Shown piece after piece: positions 36,553 to 45,819 of a stretch of 64,000 nt of DNA. The DNA lies in the NCBI GenBank assembly GCA_965237725.1, contig OZ250151.1, positions 1,302,001 to 1,366,000 of the forward strand. The letters run 5' to 3'. Each line of letters begins with the position of its first letter. The stretch's first letter is position 1. The stretch comes from G965237725 sp965237725. GTDB taxonomy: Bacteria; Pseudomonadota; Gammaproteobacteria; Arenicellales; Poriferihabitantaceae. Both the position numbers and the translations under genes were made by a program. The notes under the pieces were generated by a model that was given only the letters and a program-made list of their open reading frames with translations, made no database searches and was not told where the DNA came from.

Positions 36553-37359
36553 ATGAAAGATTTGTTAAAGCAATTCATTATCCATCAACTCCTTAGACAA
36601 GGGATTATACTTACGAGAGTAACAACCAAGAAAAAGATTGTTAAATTAATTGAGCGTCTTTTTCCTTATCAAACTCAATTTGATCTAATAAGATTTGGCC
36701 CAAATGGCGATGGCGGTTATTTGATTCCCAATTATTTAGATGGAATTGAAGCGTGCTTTTCTCCTGGCGTAGGCGAAACAAGTGAATTTGAATTGGACTG
36801 TTTAAAATACGGTATGAAGGTCCATATGGCTGATGGGTCTGTTGAAAACCCCAATCTGGATATATCCGAGGTTGAATATAGTTTTATCAAGAAAAATGTC
36901 GGTTGCACAAATGATGATGGCTTTATAACAATGGATCAATGGGTGAAGTTAAACTGCCCAACAGATAGTTCCGAATTAATGCTTCAAATGGACATCGAAG
37001 GGGACGAGTATAATTCCATAATTGATATGTCGGAATCTCTCATTGAAAGATTTAGAATTATGGTGATTGAATTTCATAATTTACAATACCTTTGGAATCC
37101 TGTTTTTTTTAATTTGGCTCAGGCTGTTTTTGAAAAAATCTTACAAAAACACATTTGCCTTCATATTCATCCAAATAATTTTTCTGGTATCGATTCCACA
37201 TTTGGTATTGATATTCCAACAGTAGCCGAATTTACTTTTATCAGAAAAGATTGTGCTGAAATCAAAAAATATGAATCTAATTTTCCACACAAACTTGACT
37301 ATGATAATAGTGAATCCGAAAGTATTTCATTGCCCCAAAACTGGTACAGGAACATTTAA
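36553..37359 (+). CDS. FkbM-type methyltransferase-like protein, AT-rich
   Basis: 268 residues. The segment LIRFGPNGDGGYLIPNY followed by EACFSPGVGETSEFELDC and then LMLQMDIEGDEYNSI matches FkbM-type methyltransferases, which methylate sugars or related compounds; the DIEG motif is typical. Codon use is markedly AT-rich compared with chrA before it and the exporter after it, a sign of recent transfer. It sits between a truncated and an intact copy of an exporter leader. The acceptor is unknown, and no glycan genes surround it. Confidence 0.65.
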   Translation: MKDLLKQFIIHQLLRQGIILTRVTTKKKIVKLIERLFPYQTQFDLIRFGPNGDGGYLIPNYLDGIEACFSPGVGETSEFELDCLKYGMKVHMADGSVENPNLDISEVEYSFIKKNVGCTNDDGFITMDQWVKLNCPTDSSELMLQMDIEGDEYNSIIDMSESLIERFRIMVIEFHNLQYLWNPVFFNLAQAVFEKILQKHICLHIHPNNFSGIDSTFGIDIPTVAEFTFIRKDCAEIKKYESNFPHKLDYDNSESESISLPQNWYRNI

Positions 37360-37563
37360 CATATGTATGTAAAAACCATGAAGATGCAGGGTTCAAAGGG
37401 TGACAAAAATACTATCGGTGGTGGCGTGGATTGCCTGATTGCCGACGTCGGGTGATATTAAGACTCCAGCACGATACTAGTGAGACCGTGGTAGCGTGCC
37501 ACGCAACGATTGAGCCAGAACTGAGGATCCGTGCTTACTCAGTCAAAATAGGGCTAAACCAAA

Positions 37564-38499
37564 TTGACAACACTTAATCTTTCCGAGCACATCACACCTT
37601 CAGAACGACCGGGATACTCATCCTCAGCAGAGTCTGGTGAGTTTGCGGTACTAAATGCGATTCCGCCACCAGGGCTCGTAATACTGGCGATTTTTGCCAT
37701 TCAAATTGGCGCCGGCCTCGCTATTCACCTGTTTCCGATCCTTGGAGCGGAAGGTACGGTGGCGGTGCGAATTATTTTTTCAGCCCTGATCCTGGGCATT
37801 GCCGCTCGCGGTCGTATTCGCAATTTCGCCCAGGTTTTCATAAGTAACTGGAGTTTATTACTTGGGTTCGGTCTATGCGTCGCGGCGATGAATTTGTTTT
37901 TCTATCAGGCCCTGGCGCGGATTCCCCTGGGCGCTGCAGTTGCCATTGAATTCATCGGCCCTTTGGGCGTTGCTGCACTAACCTCCAGGCGGGCCAGCCA
38001 TTTTATCTGGATCGCCATCGCAGCAACGGGCATCATCCTGTTGTCCCCGGTTTCCGGAGCTGACCTGGATACGCTGGGTGTGTTTTATGCTTTATTGGCT
38101 GGCATGGGATGGGCCCTATTCATCTTATTCGCAGGTCGCGTAGGCAAACGTATATCGGGTAACGATGGGTTGGCTATTGCAATGATTATCGCAGGGATCA
38201 CGATGATTCCATTTGCAGTACCCATTGCAGTTGATTTGATCACCAATCCAATTGTTCTTCTGATCGGACTCGGCGTTGCTTTGCTGTCAACTACGATACC
38301 ATTCACCCTGGAGTTTCAGGCGTTGAAGCGTCTCTCCACTCGCGCCTACGGCGTGCTGGTTAGCCTTGAACCCGGGGTGGCGGCCATTGTTGGCGCCATA
38401 CTACTCGATGAGCGGATTGGTATACAGGGCACAATTGCCGTTGCCTGTGTTGTCATTGCTGCCGTTGGCATTACCTTGACAGAAAAACCAGAATCATAG
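37564..38499 (+). CDS. EamA-family exporter, RhtA-like
   Basis: 311 residues with about ten helices in two EamA repeats. The second repeat contains LKRLSTRAYGVLVSLEPGVAAIVGAILLDE, which matches threonine/homoserine exporter RhtA. The first 35 residues before the first helix are polar. The start is a TTG at 37564; no ATG lies nearby, and the upstream AGGG is at a long distance, so the start is not certain. It probably exports amino acids or purine-like compounds. Confidence 0.85.
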   Translation: MTTLNLSEHITPSERPGYSSSAESGEFAVLNAIPPPGLVILAIFAIQIGAGLAIHLFPILGAEGTVAVRIIFSALILGIAARGRIRNFAQVFISNWSLLLGFGLCVAAMNLFFYQALARIPLGAAVAIEFIGPLGVAALTSRRASHFIWIAIAATGIILLSPVSGADLDTLGVFYALLAGMGWALFILFAGRVGKRISGNDGLAIAMIIAGITMIPFAVPIAVDLITNPIVLLIGLGVALLSTTIPFTLEFQALKRLSTRAYGVLVSLEPGVAAIVGAILLDERIGIQGTIAVACVVIAAVGITLTEKPES

Positions 38500-38617
38500 G
38501 CTGATCAGATAACGGGTGTCTGGGATAGGATGGCCTTCTCAACCCAGTGAACACATGCTTTATACTTCCCGTAAGAAACGAAAGCCATAAAATTTTTACC
38601 AGCCCAAAATATTAGAT

Positions 38618-39826
38618 ATGAATATTTCACCTTTAGGGAATAATAAATTGCCCATGCGCTTTGATTTCAGTCCGTTTTTCAATCCGGGGGAAAATATTCC
38701 ATGGAATCGTGTGATTAAGATGATGCGCGAGCAAACCCAGCTAGCCGAAGACGCCGGCTTCACCACGGTATGGTGTTCCGAACACCACTTTGCGCACAAT
38801 GGGATTATGAACGCGCCGCCCAATCCCATACAACTGTGCACAGATTTAGCCGCCCATAGTAAAAAAATTAGAGTGGGTCAATGCCCTGTGGTACTCCCCG
38901 ACTGGCATCCTCTACGGGTTGCCGAAGACGTCGCGTTGCTCGATAACATGACCGAGGGGCGTGTGGATTTTGGCGCAGGGCGAGGGGTAAATGACCGCAC
39001 CTGTATACAATTTAATATTGAGGCGGATAAACGTGATAACGAAAAAAGCTATCAATTATTTCGTGAATGTTTGGAGATTATTATAAAGGCGTGGACCGAA
39101 GACCCATTTAGCTACAAGGGAGATTACTATGAATTTCCCGTGCCCGGCTGGCATGAAACCAATAGGATGTTCCTTCCCCATGATAGCCGATATCACAAGG
39201 AAGACGGTGAATATGTTGGCATGTACATTCATCCCAGACCTTTTCAAAAACCCTATCCACCCACCTGGTTGATGTCCAATGCCCCAATTACTTACGATCA
39301 TGCGGGAACCCAGGGTATGAAGGTAATCGGAATGGCCAGCCCGCCAGACAAAATACAGGGGTGCTGGGATGCCTATCGAGAATCGGCTTCACTGGCACAA
39401 AATCGTCAGGTGGGTCTGGGTGAAGGGGTTGCAATTTGTGTGGCGATCTATGTGGCGGAGTCCATGGAAGAAGCCGCTCGGGATATACGTCCAGCGATTA
39501 ACAAATTTTATCAGTACTTAGATGGTGCGCGCCCCGCCGGGGAATGGAATCGACTTTCCTATCTCAGCGAAGGTGAGACTTTAACCAGTGCAGATCAGGA
39601 AGCGGATTGGTTCGATTTTCTTCTCGCCCATGATCTGATCTGGATTGGCGACGCAGAATTCGTCGCTGAAAAAATCGAATATTTTCAGCAGGCGGTGAAT
39701 ATGCAGCACATCATGCTGATCGAGCCATTCTTCGGGTTGCCTTATGAAAAAATTCTTAAGAGCATGACTTTATTCGCTGAAAATGTAATGTCTAGATTTC
39801 CAGTACAGGTTGCAGCTGAGCGATGA
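38618..39826 (+). CDS. Luciferase-like (LLM) flavin-dependent monooxygenase
   Basis: 402 residues of the bacterial luciferase-like superfamily. Typical blocks: MREQTQLAEDAGFTTVWCSE with HHFAHNG near residue 50, PNPIQLCTDLAAHSKKIRVG, and LLDNMTEGRVDFGAGRGV. Members use FMNH2 and oxygen to oxidise a small organic molecule. No flavin reductase is next to it, so reduced flavin would come from elsewhere. It leads a group of five closely spaced genes in the same direction. Confidence 0.85.
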   Translation: MNISPLGNNKLPMRFDFSPFFNPGENIPWNRVIKMMREQTQLAEDAGFTTVWCSEHHFAHNGIMNAPPNPIQLCTDLAAHSKKIRVGQCPVVLPDWHPLRVAEDVALLDNMTEGRVDFGAGRGVNDRTCIQFNIEADKRDNEKSYQLFRECLEIIIKAWTEDPFSYKGDYYEFPVPGWHETNRMFLPHDSRYHKEDGEYVGMYIHPRPFQKPYPPTWLMSNAPITYDHAGTQGMKVIGMASPPDKIQGCWDAYRESASLAQNRQVGLGEGVAICVAIYVAESMEEAARDIRPAINKFYQYLDGARPAGEWNRLSYLSEGETLTSADQEADWFDFLLAHDLIWIGDAEFVAEKIEYFQQAVNMQHIMLIEPFFGLPYEKILKSMTLFAENVMSRFPVQVAAER

Positions 39827-39904
39827 AATGCAATATCCTCTCAGCTCTAAATCTTGTATCGAAAAGTTATAGACCCGAAACGAACTGAGTTGAATGAGGT
39901 AGAA

Positions 39905-40567
39905 ATGCTAGAAATATTAGGAAGACGCAATTCCAGTAATGTTATTCCGGTAATGTGGGTTGTGGGCGAGCTAAACCTGGAACACAAACGCATTACAATG
40001 GGTGGATCTTTTGGTGGTACCGACAGTGAAGACTATGTACGAATGAATCCTAATCGCACGATTCCCACAATCAATGACAATGGTTTTGTCCTGTGGGAAT
40101 CCAATGCCATCATTCGATATCTTTGTCGGCAATATGGGGCGGGGTCATTGTGGCCCGATGACCCACAACAATTGGCATTAGCCGACCAGTGGATGGAATG
40201 GTTCAAGTCTCTGTTGATACCAAATTTAATTCAGGTATTTTGGAATTTGGTGCGTATTCCTGAAGCCGAGCATGACCACGATAAAATCAAATCTTTCACC
40301 CAGAATACAATAAGACAGCTGGAGCTATTGGAACAACATTTACAGGGTCGGGAATATATTGTGGGCGACCAGCTAACTATGGGAGATATCCCCATCGGGG
40401 CATTACTTTTTAAATATTATAATCTCGATATCCAGCGTCCCTCAATGCCAAATCTGGAAGCCTGGTACGCTCGCCTGTGTGGACGATCAGCTTATCAAAC
40501 TCATGCCATGATTCCATTTGGAAGTTCCCCAGATGAATGGCTTAAACTAGAAAAAGAAGGTGGGTAA
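39905..40567 (+). CDS. Glutathione S-transferase-like protein
   Basis: 220 residues from the ATG at 39905, which has a good site (GAGG five bases before) and begins MLEILGRRNSSNV, the normal GST start with the candidate catalytic serine. An upstream TTG at 39854 would add 17 residues. The N-terminal thioredoxin fold ends NRTIPTINDNGFVLWESNAI with the cis-proline and the ES pair that bind glutathione; the helical C-terminal domain follows with LTMGDIPIGALL. The stop overlaps the next start by one base. Confidence 0.88.
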   Translation: MLEILGRRNSSNVIPVMWVVGELNLEHKRITMGGSFGGTDSEDYVRMNPNRTIPTINDNGFVLWESNAIIRYLCRQYGAGSLWPDDPQQLALADQWMEWFKSLLIPNLIQVFWNLVRIPEAEHDHDKIKSFTQNTIRQLELLEQHLQGREYIVGDQLTMGDIPIGALLFKYYNLDIQRPSMPNLEAWYARLCGRSAYQTHAMIPFGSSPDEWLKLEKEGG

Positions 40568-41433
40568 TGACAATTTTGTATAAAGGAATGGATGCAGAAA
40601 CCCTGGAAGCGGAATATAACCTAATGGACCGTCGTGGGCCTGACTTTCCTGACCTGGTGCAACGCTGGCTCGCCAGGAGTGCGGCCCATTGCGAGGCATC
40701 CGGCGCGCGCATGAATCTTGCCTATGGTGAAGGTGAACGCGAAAAACTGGATTTCTTTTCCGGGGCCAATCCTGATGGACCGTTAGTTATTTATATTCAT
40801 GGTGGTTACTGGCAACGCGGCGATAAAAACATGTATAGCTTCGTCACCGAAGCCTTTATTAAGCATGGCGTTTCTGTGGCAATGCTGAATTACAACCTCA
40901 CCCCGTCGGTAAGAATGGGGCAAATTCCTCCACAAATTCGCAAAGCGGTGGCATGGAATTGGCATAACGCCGCAGATCTCGGATTCTGCCGAGAAAAGCT
41001 TTTTGTTATGGGACATTCTGCAGGCGGCCATCTTACCGCGATGATGATGGCCACAGAATGGCCCGAATTTGACCCCCAGCTACCCAGGGACCTGGTGCGA
41101 GGCGGGATTCCCGTATCTGGTGTTTTCGAGTTAGAACCCATTATCCATACTTCGCTTAACCAGGGACCACAGATGGATATTGCCGAGGCCCATGCCGAAA
41201 GCCCGTGCTTTATTCCGCCAGTGACTAATGCCCCTCAACTGGTAGTGGTGGGTGGGGGCGAAACCTCGGAATTCCTCCGTCAATCAGATGACTATGCTGA
41301 CCAATACCGCACTGCAGAACGATCCATGGAGCGCTATGATGTACCCAATGATGACCACTTCGATGAACTCGAACGACTGGCTGAAGACGATAGTGTGTTT
41401 TTTGAAAAATCCATGAAACTAATAATGACGTAA
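40567..41433 (+). CDS. Alpha/beta hydrolase, arylformamidase (kynurenine formamidase)-like
   Basis: 288 residues. The oxyanion motif HGGYWQRGDK, the nucleophile elbow MGHSAGGHLT and a catalytic histidine in NDDHFDEL are all visible; the acidic residue is likely in the VGGGETSEF region. HGGYW is typical of kynurenine formamidase and related carbamate or formamide hydrolases. Neighbours (flavin monooxygenase, GST, reductase) suggest a small catabolic route rather than tryptophan breakdown: no kynureninase or dioxygenase is present. Confidence 0.82.
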   Translation: MTILYKGMDAETLEAEYNLMDRRGPDFPDLVQRWLARSAAHCEASGARMNLAYGEGEREKLDFFSGANPDGPLVIYIHGGYWQRGDKNMYSFVTEAFIKHGVSVAMLNYNLTPSVRMGQIPPQIRKAVAWNWHNAADLGFCREKLFVMGHSAGGHLTAMMMATEWPEFDPQLPRDLVRGGIPVSGVFELEPIIHTSLNQGPQMDIAEAHAESPCFIPPVTNAPQLVVVGGGETSEFLRQSDDYADQYRTAERSMERYDVPNDDHFDELERLAEDDSVFFEKSMKLIMT

Positions 41434-41462
41434 TCTGATTAACAATCCTACTCAATACGAAA

Positions 41463-41855
41463 ATGACAGATCGAAGAACAGAGCTAATTGAACTCACCGA
41501 TAAATTTGTGGACGCATTCAATCGCATGAATTTGGACGATGTGGTGGCAACTTTTGCTGAAAACGGAGTATACGAAGACTCTACCGGTGGACGACACGTC
41601 GGCCATGATGCCATCAGAATCGCATTCGAACCCCTGGTCGGTGGATCCAAAGGAAAAATTCGGTTCGATGGGGAGGATGTATTTGTGGAAGTAGAAAGCG
41701 GAAAAGTATTGGCAAGCTGGAAATTAAATCTCGACAATGACGGCAATGTATCGGTGATTCGGGGGCTCGATGTTTTACAGTTCGAAGGTGATAAATTGAT
41801 CAAAAAGTTGGCATATATGAAGGTGGATAAACCTCATATAGAACCGCCGTCATAG
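41463..41855 (+). CDS. SnoaL/NTF2-like protein
   Basis: 130 residues of the NTF2-like cone fold: LTDKFVDAFNRMNLDDVVATF, then AENGVYEDSTGGRHVGHDAI. Members act as isomerases or hydrolases, or as binding proteins. Placement 29 bases after the hydrolase gene suggests a catalytic or binding step in the same route. No catalytic residue can be assigned. Confidence 0.78.
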   Translation: MTDRRTELIELTDKFVDAFNRMNLDDVVATFAENGVYEDSTGGRHVGHDAIRIAFEPLVGGSKGKIRFDGEDVFVEVESGKVLASWKLNLDNDGNVSVIRGLDVLQFEGDKLIKKLAYMKVDKPHIEPPS

Positions 41856-41939
41856 CTGGCACCCATGGGTGGGAATCACCATCCAGAGAATCCGGTAACC
41901 GACTATACTTACCGACTTCGATCAAAGTGGAGACATAGA

Positions 41940-42794
41940 ATGAGCGAAATTACTGTAGTGGGGCTGGGACTAATGGGTGCGGCGCTAGCTGATCAATTGC
42001 AGAGAAATGACCATGCTATGACGGTGTGGAATCGATCCCCTGAAAATATACAACGGTTTATTGACAACGGTGCTAATGGTGAATCCAATGTGCTGAATGC
42101 AATTTCTGCCAGTCCTGTTGTTTTGATTTGTGTGGGCAATTACGATGATACCCTTAGCATCTTCAATTCTGAATCTGTTACGCCAACGCTAAAAGACCGT
42201 ATAGTTGTCCAGCTCAGCACCGGAACGCCGCTGGATGCCCAAAAAGGGGAAGACTGGTTCAGCTCCCACGGTGCGCGATATATCGATGGCGCAATCCTGG
42301 GCGGGCCTGCAAGCCTCGCCACAGACCACGCCCAAATTATATTTTCCGGGCCCGAGGAGGCCTTCTACGACGCGCGCAATGTGCTCAGCTCGCTTTGCCA
42401 GAAAACGCGCTATATTGATGACAATATTCGCTCAGCTGCGGCCCTGGATCTGGCCTGGCTGTGTCGGCACTATGGTACGTTTGCAGGGGTAACCCACGGC
42501 GCAAATTTATGCGAATCAGAAGGGGTGAGCCTGGATTTATACGCTCAGATGTTTCCAGAATCTGAGTATGCCCAAGAATTCGTCAATACCATGCACAATC
42601 AGGATTATGAAAACCCTACCGCCACCTTGCGTACATGGGGTGCTGCACTGGACGTTATTCGTAAACAGTCATCTGATTCGGGGATTGACGAAAAATTCCC
42701 CAACCTGGTTGCCAGTTTATTTGAAAAGGCCGTAAAAGCCGGATACGGTGAAGAAGATGTGGCTGCTTTAATAAAAGTCTTGCGGAACGCCTAG
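41940..42794 (+). CDS. NAD(P)-dependent oxidoreductase of the 3-hydroxyisobutyrate dehydrogenase/imine reductase type
   Basis: 284 residues from the ATG at 41940, supported by GGAG eight bases before; an ATG at 41865 would add 25 unlikely residues. The dinucleotide fold is ITVVGLGLMGAALADQL. A second block, VQLSTGTPLDAQKGEDWF, corresponds to the substrate-binding DxSTGxP motif (here QLSTGTP). ILGGPA follows. The usual catalytic lysine is not seen at its normal place in DLAWLCRHYGTFAG, as in many imine reductases, so an imine or related substrate is possible. Confidence 0.8.
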   Translation: MSEITVVGLGLMGAALADQLQRNDHAMTVWNRSPENIQRFIDNGANGESNVLNAISASPVVLICVGNYDDTLSIFNSESVTPTLKDRIVVQLSTGTPLDAQKGEDWFSSHGARYIDGAILGGPASLATDHAQIIFSGPEEAFYDARNVLSSLCQKTRYIDDNIRSAAALDLAWLCRHYGTFAGVTHGANLCESEGVSLDLYAQMFPESEYAQEFVNTMHNQDYENPTATLRTWGAALDVIRKQSSDSGIDEKFPNLVASLFEKAVKAGYGEEDVAALIKVLRNA

Positions 42795-42833
42795 GTCCAG
42801 TTTCAGCTCGTAGCTGATTCAACCGATCAGAAC

Positions 42834-44843
42834 TTACTGCACCAGGCAATTGGGACGGCCAGAGGCAACCGCAGTAATAGTCGTGCTGACAAATAATTCA
42901 CCATCGATGTCATGCTTGATGTGATTGGCATCCTGATTTATTTTGGTTTCGATTGAAGTGGCTCCAGCCTGTACCGCCAGCTCATGGGCTTCTTTCCTGG
43001 CAATTTCAATGGCCTTGTCAATGGCAATCTCCAGCACCTCAAATTTTATCGGCTCATCCTTATGAAATAAAATGAACACGCCAAATTCCGGCTGAGTCAC
43101 GGTGACGTGAACGATTTGAACCACCGCGCCCATAACCGCACCGATGGCATTTGCTGTATCGGCATTTTCAGGCAGATTAAGATCAACATCCAGCAACCGG
43201 GCCACTTCGGGGAAATAGTCCCCCGCGGGACCACCCACAGCGACTATAGGATAGCTGTTGGCAAACTCCAGCTTGAACAGCGGTTTTACTTTCCCAGCCT
43301 GGCCTCGCTTTAAAACGATATCCGCTAACAACTGGGTCAGGTTCTGGGATTGTGAATCTCCGAGTTTGCCGTGTTGGTTGAGACCGGCTTCGATCAATTT
43401 CTGACTAATTGCGCTGGTGACCAGATCAAATACTTCCTTACACGGTGCAATGGCATCGCCAACTTCCCAGGTTCCGCAGCCATACAAATGACGCATCTGC
43501 CGACCCCAAATCTTTGCGCCCAATTCTGCTGCCTGTTTGTTCCAATGATCACTCATACCCAAAACGTGGGTGGCATCAGACGGGGTGAAGCCACTATATA
43601 TCACCAGCCCCAGTCGCTCCATCCTGGCAATCGCTCTGAGCATAGGGCGGTTACTGTCGACCAGGGACTCTAGTTCCACCGGCCCCTTAAGCAATCTTTC
43701 CCATGTCGCTTGCTCAACCTCGTTAAGATGACGTAACAACACTTCGTTTTTCTGCAATGGTAATGCAAATTTATTATTGCGTGGGCTGGGTGAACCGCTG
43801 AACTGTCGCTCAATGGCGGGCAGCACTTCGGGAAACTGATAGGCCAATAAACTCATGGGCACCACCCTTCTTTGCGATATATTCAGTTTGGCCCTGAACC
43901 GAACTTCGCTGTCACCGCCAAGGCCTATAGAAAATACCCTAATCGCCTCAACCATGGGTTGCCAGTCACCAATTCGCGCACCATCTTCACAAAGCTCGGG
44001 CAGACCGTCGGTGACGATGGCGATATCCGTGGTTGTTCCACCCATATCAACCACGATGGCATCTTTCAATCCACTGAGTGTACAAGCACCAATAACGCTG
44101 GCAGCCGGGCCGGACAATACAGTGGTAACCGGTTGCAACAATGCGGTCTTTGCGTTAACCAGGGAGCCGTCGCCTTTAACAATCATCAACGGCGCAGTAA
44201 TCCCCTTCTGTTTTAATATAGCTTCAACGGATTCGATCAAAGCCTGGATATACAGAATCATCCGCGCATTTAATGCTACGGTTAATGCCCGCCGTGGTGC
44301 ACCCAGGCTGGATGCCAGCTCATGACCGCAGGCTACAGGCTTACCCGTCAGCTGCTTAACCAGGTCCCGCAGTTGTTTCTCGTGAGCGGGATTGCGGGTA
44401 CCGAACATGCCCGATATGGCAAATGCGGATACATGATCAGACAGCTCGCTGATTTTCTGTTTTGCAGAGGCAATGTCCAGGGGCTGGAGCTGCTCACCCG
44501 TTGCGCCATGACCGCCTTCGAGCAGAACAACAAATTCTTTTTCGAGAATATCCAGAATTCCACTCTTTGCAATTTGTTGTTCGTTGTAACCAGGCAGCAG
44601 CACCGCCACCGGCGCACCCCGGCCTTCAACCACAGAGTTTGTGGACAGGGTGGTGGAAAGCGCTACTAGATTGACGTCATTGAGCAATTCTTCCGGCATG
44701 CTGGAAATCGCATTGCCGATACCGATAGTGAGATCGAAACTCGTGGTGAGGCTTTTGTTTTTCGCCAATACAGTTTGATGCTCGTCGACTATGACCGCAT
44801 CGGTATAGGTGCCTCCGGTATCAATACCGAGTTGATAAGACAT
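42834..44843 (-). CDS. Hydantoinase/oxoprolinase subunit A-family protein (HyuA-like)
   Basis: 669 residues. The ATPase fold is clear: LGIDTGGTYTDAVIVDE at the start, STTLSTNSVVEGRGAPVAVL after 60 residues, LSGPAASVIGA and IVVDMGGTTTDIAIV in the middle, and AVGGPAGDYFPEVA near the end. Members use ATP to open hydantoins, oxoproline or carboxylate acetone-like compounds, normally with a HyuB subunit. No HyuB gene lies on either side, so this is a lone subunit here. It is separated by 119 bases from the Fe-S gene upstream, in the same direction. Confidence 0.82.
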   Translation of the reverse strand: MSYQLGIDTGGTYTDAVIVDEHQTVLAKNKSLTTSFDLTIGIGNAISSMPEELLNDVNLVALSTTLSTNSVVEGRGAPVAVLLPGYNEQQIAKSGILDILEKEFVVLLEGGHGATGEQLQPLDIASAKQKISELSDHVSAFAISGMFGTRNPAHEKQLRDLVKQLTGKPVACGHELASSLGAPRRALTVALNARMILYIQALIESVEAILKQKGITAPLMIVKGDGSLVNAKTALLQPVTTVLSGPAASVIGACTLSGLKDAIVVDMGGTTTDIAIVTDGLPELCEDGARIGDWQPMVEAIRVFSIGLGGDSEVRFRAKLNISQRRVVPMSLLAYQFPEVLPAIERQFSGSPSPRNNKFALPLQKNEVLLRHLNEVEQATWERLLKGPVELESLVDSNRPMLRAIARMERLGLVIYSGFTPSDATHVLGMSDHWNKQAAELGAKIWGRQMRHLYGCGTWEVGDAIAPCKEVFDLVTSAISQKLIEAGLNQHGKLGDSQSQNLTQLLADIVLKRGQAGKVKPLFKLEFANSYPIVAVGGPAGDYFPEVARLLDVDLNLPENADTANAIGAVMGAVVQIVHVTVTQPEFGVFILFHKDEPIKFEVLEIAIDKAIEIARKEAHELAVQAGATSIETKINQDANHIKHDIDGELFVSTTITAVASGRPNCLVQ

Positions 44844-44962
44844 TGCTTTGATTAAACTTTATGAAAAATGTTAATTAACTATGGTCACAGAAAAAGCCGG
44901 ATTTTAATGTAATTGTGCCGGATACAATATCGAATATGCGGCCAAATTGACTATAAATTGAT

Positions 44963-45670
44963 TCAGATTTTTCGCCGGTTGACGATGGCATGGTAAAAAG
45001 CGTTCATATGAAATTTTGCATGGTCGGGTTCATAATGAAACTCATGTCCTTCGGGGCAGGCTAGCCGAGCCTGACATGTGTGCTGACGACAGGATGATTG
45101 CGGATTCTCATCGATAAAGTCGAAACAGCTATCGACGTCATATTCAGTGCCGGAGAAAGCATCAACCGGGCAAGTTTTAAGACAGGGCTGGTCAACGCAC
45201 TTGGCGCAAATATCATCAGGTACCTGTGCGGCAGACTTCAATTCCACGGGCAAAGGAACGGGCAAGGCAATAGCAAAACGATAAGCATGCCAGAGCCCAT
45301 ACTGAGGATGAATCAACATACCCATTTTTGAAGACTGGAGTGATTCTGCTTTTTTAGCCCAACTGATAAAAGGTTGATAAGGTGGACCACCAAATGGAAA
45401 AAGCGCGCGACCAGACAATTGTTTAGCCATGGCGTTTCCGATGCGTTCACTCCAGCGATTGAGCGGGTCGAGTTGTCCATCTGCGAATTCCGCTGAGCTT
45501 GAAAAATTTCTCCAAAGGGACGAACCTGCGTTACCAAACAATACCAAGGATTTTGCAGCGACCCGTTCTTTAATATCGGGGACGAGATCTGTTTCTACCA
45601 CCCCGAATCCACCGCGGACAACCAAACCATATTGATCGGCTAGATTAGTAATTTGGTCAGGGGTTATCAT
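44963..45670 (-). CDS. Ferredoxin-type Fe-S protein related to the C-terminal part of QueG-like enzymes
   Basis: 235 residues. A cluster motif CAKCVDQPCLKTCPVDAF is near residue 157, followed by cysteines in SCFDFI, SCRQHTC and RLACPEG. The first motif fits [4Fe-4S] binding; the second set is irregular. The first 150 residues have no clear cofactor motif and lack the longer cobalamin-binding sequence of real QueG. I cannot name a substrate. The start ATG follows AGGATAAA. It lies upstream of the HyuA-like gene in the same direction and faces away from the PhnZ-like gene. Confidence 0.55.
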   Translation of the reverse strand: MITPDQITNLADQYGLVVRGGFGVVETDLVPDIKERVAAKSLVLFGNAGSSLWRNFSSSAEFADGQLDPLNRWSERIGNAMAKQLSGRALFPFGGPPYQPFISWAKKAESLQSSKMGMLIHPQYGLWHAYRFAIALPVPLPVELKSAAQVPDDICAKCVDQPCLKTCPVDAFSGTEYDVDSCFDFIDENPQSSCRQHTCQARLACPEGHEFHYEPDHAKFHMNAFYHAIVNRRKI

Positions 45671-45819
45671 TTTATCCTGGGGTATGATTCGGAGATTGTA
45701 AATGTTGGATTCTAATCCTATTTACGCTCATTTTTTGCTCATTTTTCTTGCAGATTCGGGATGGACCAATTAAACCTGATAGGTTAAAGTTCCTCGAAAT
45801 TTACCATTTAGTTTCTACT

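Noticed and set aside
37360..37563. Possible gene remnant after the FkbM gene
   Set aside because: Several stops in all frames and no similarity I could recognise.
43855..44325. Long plus-strand frames over the HyuA-like gene
   Set aside because: They are antisense shadows; the minus-strand protein has full family motifs throughout.
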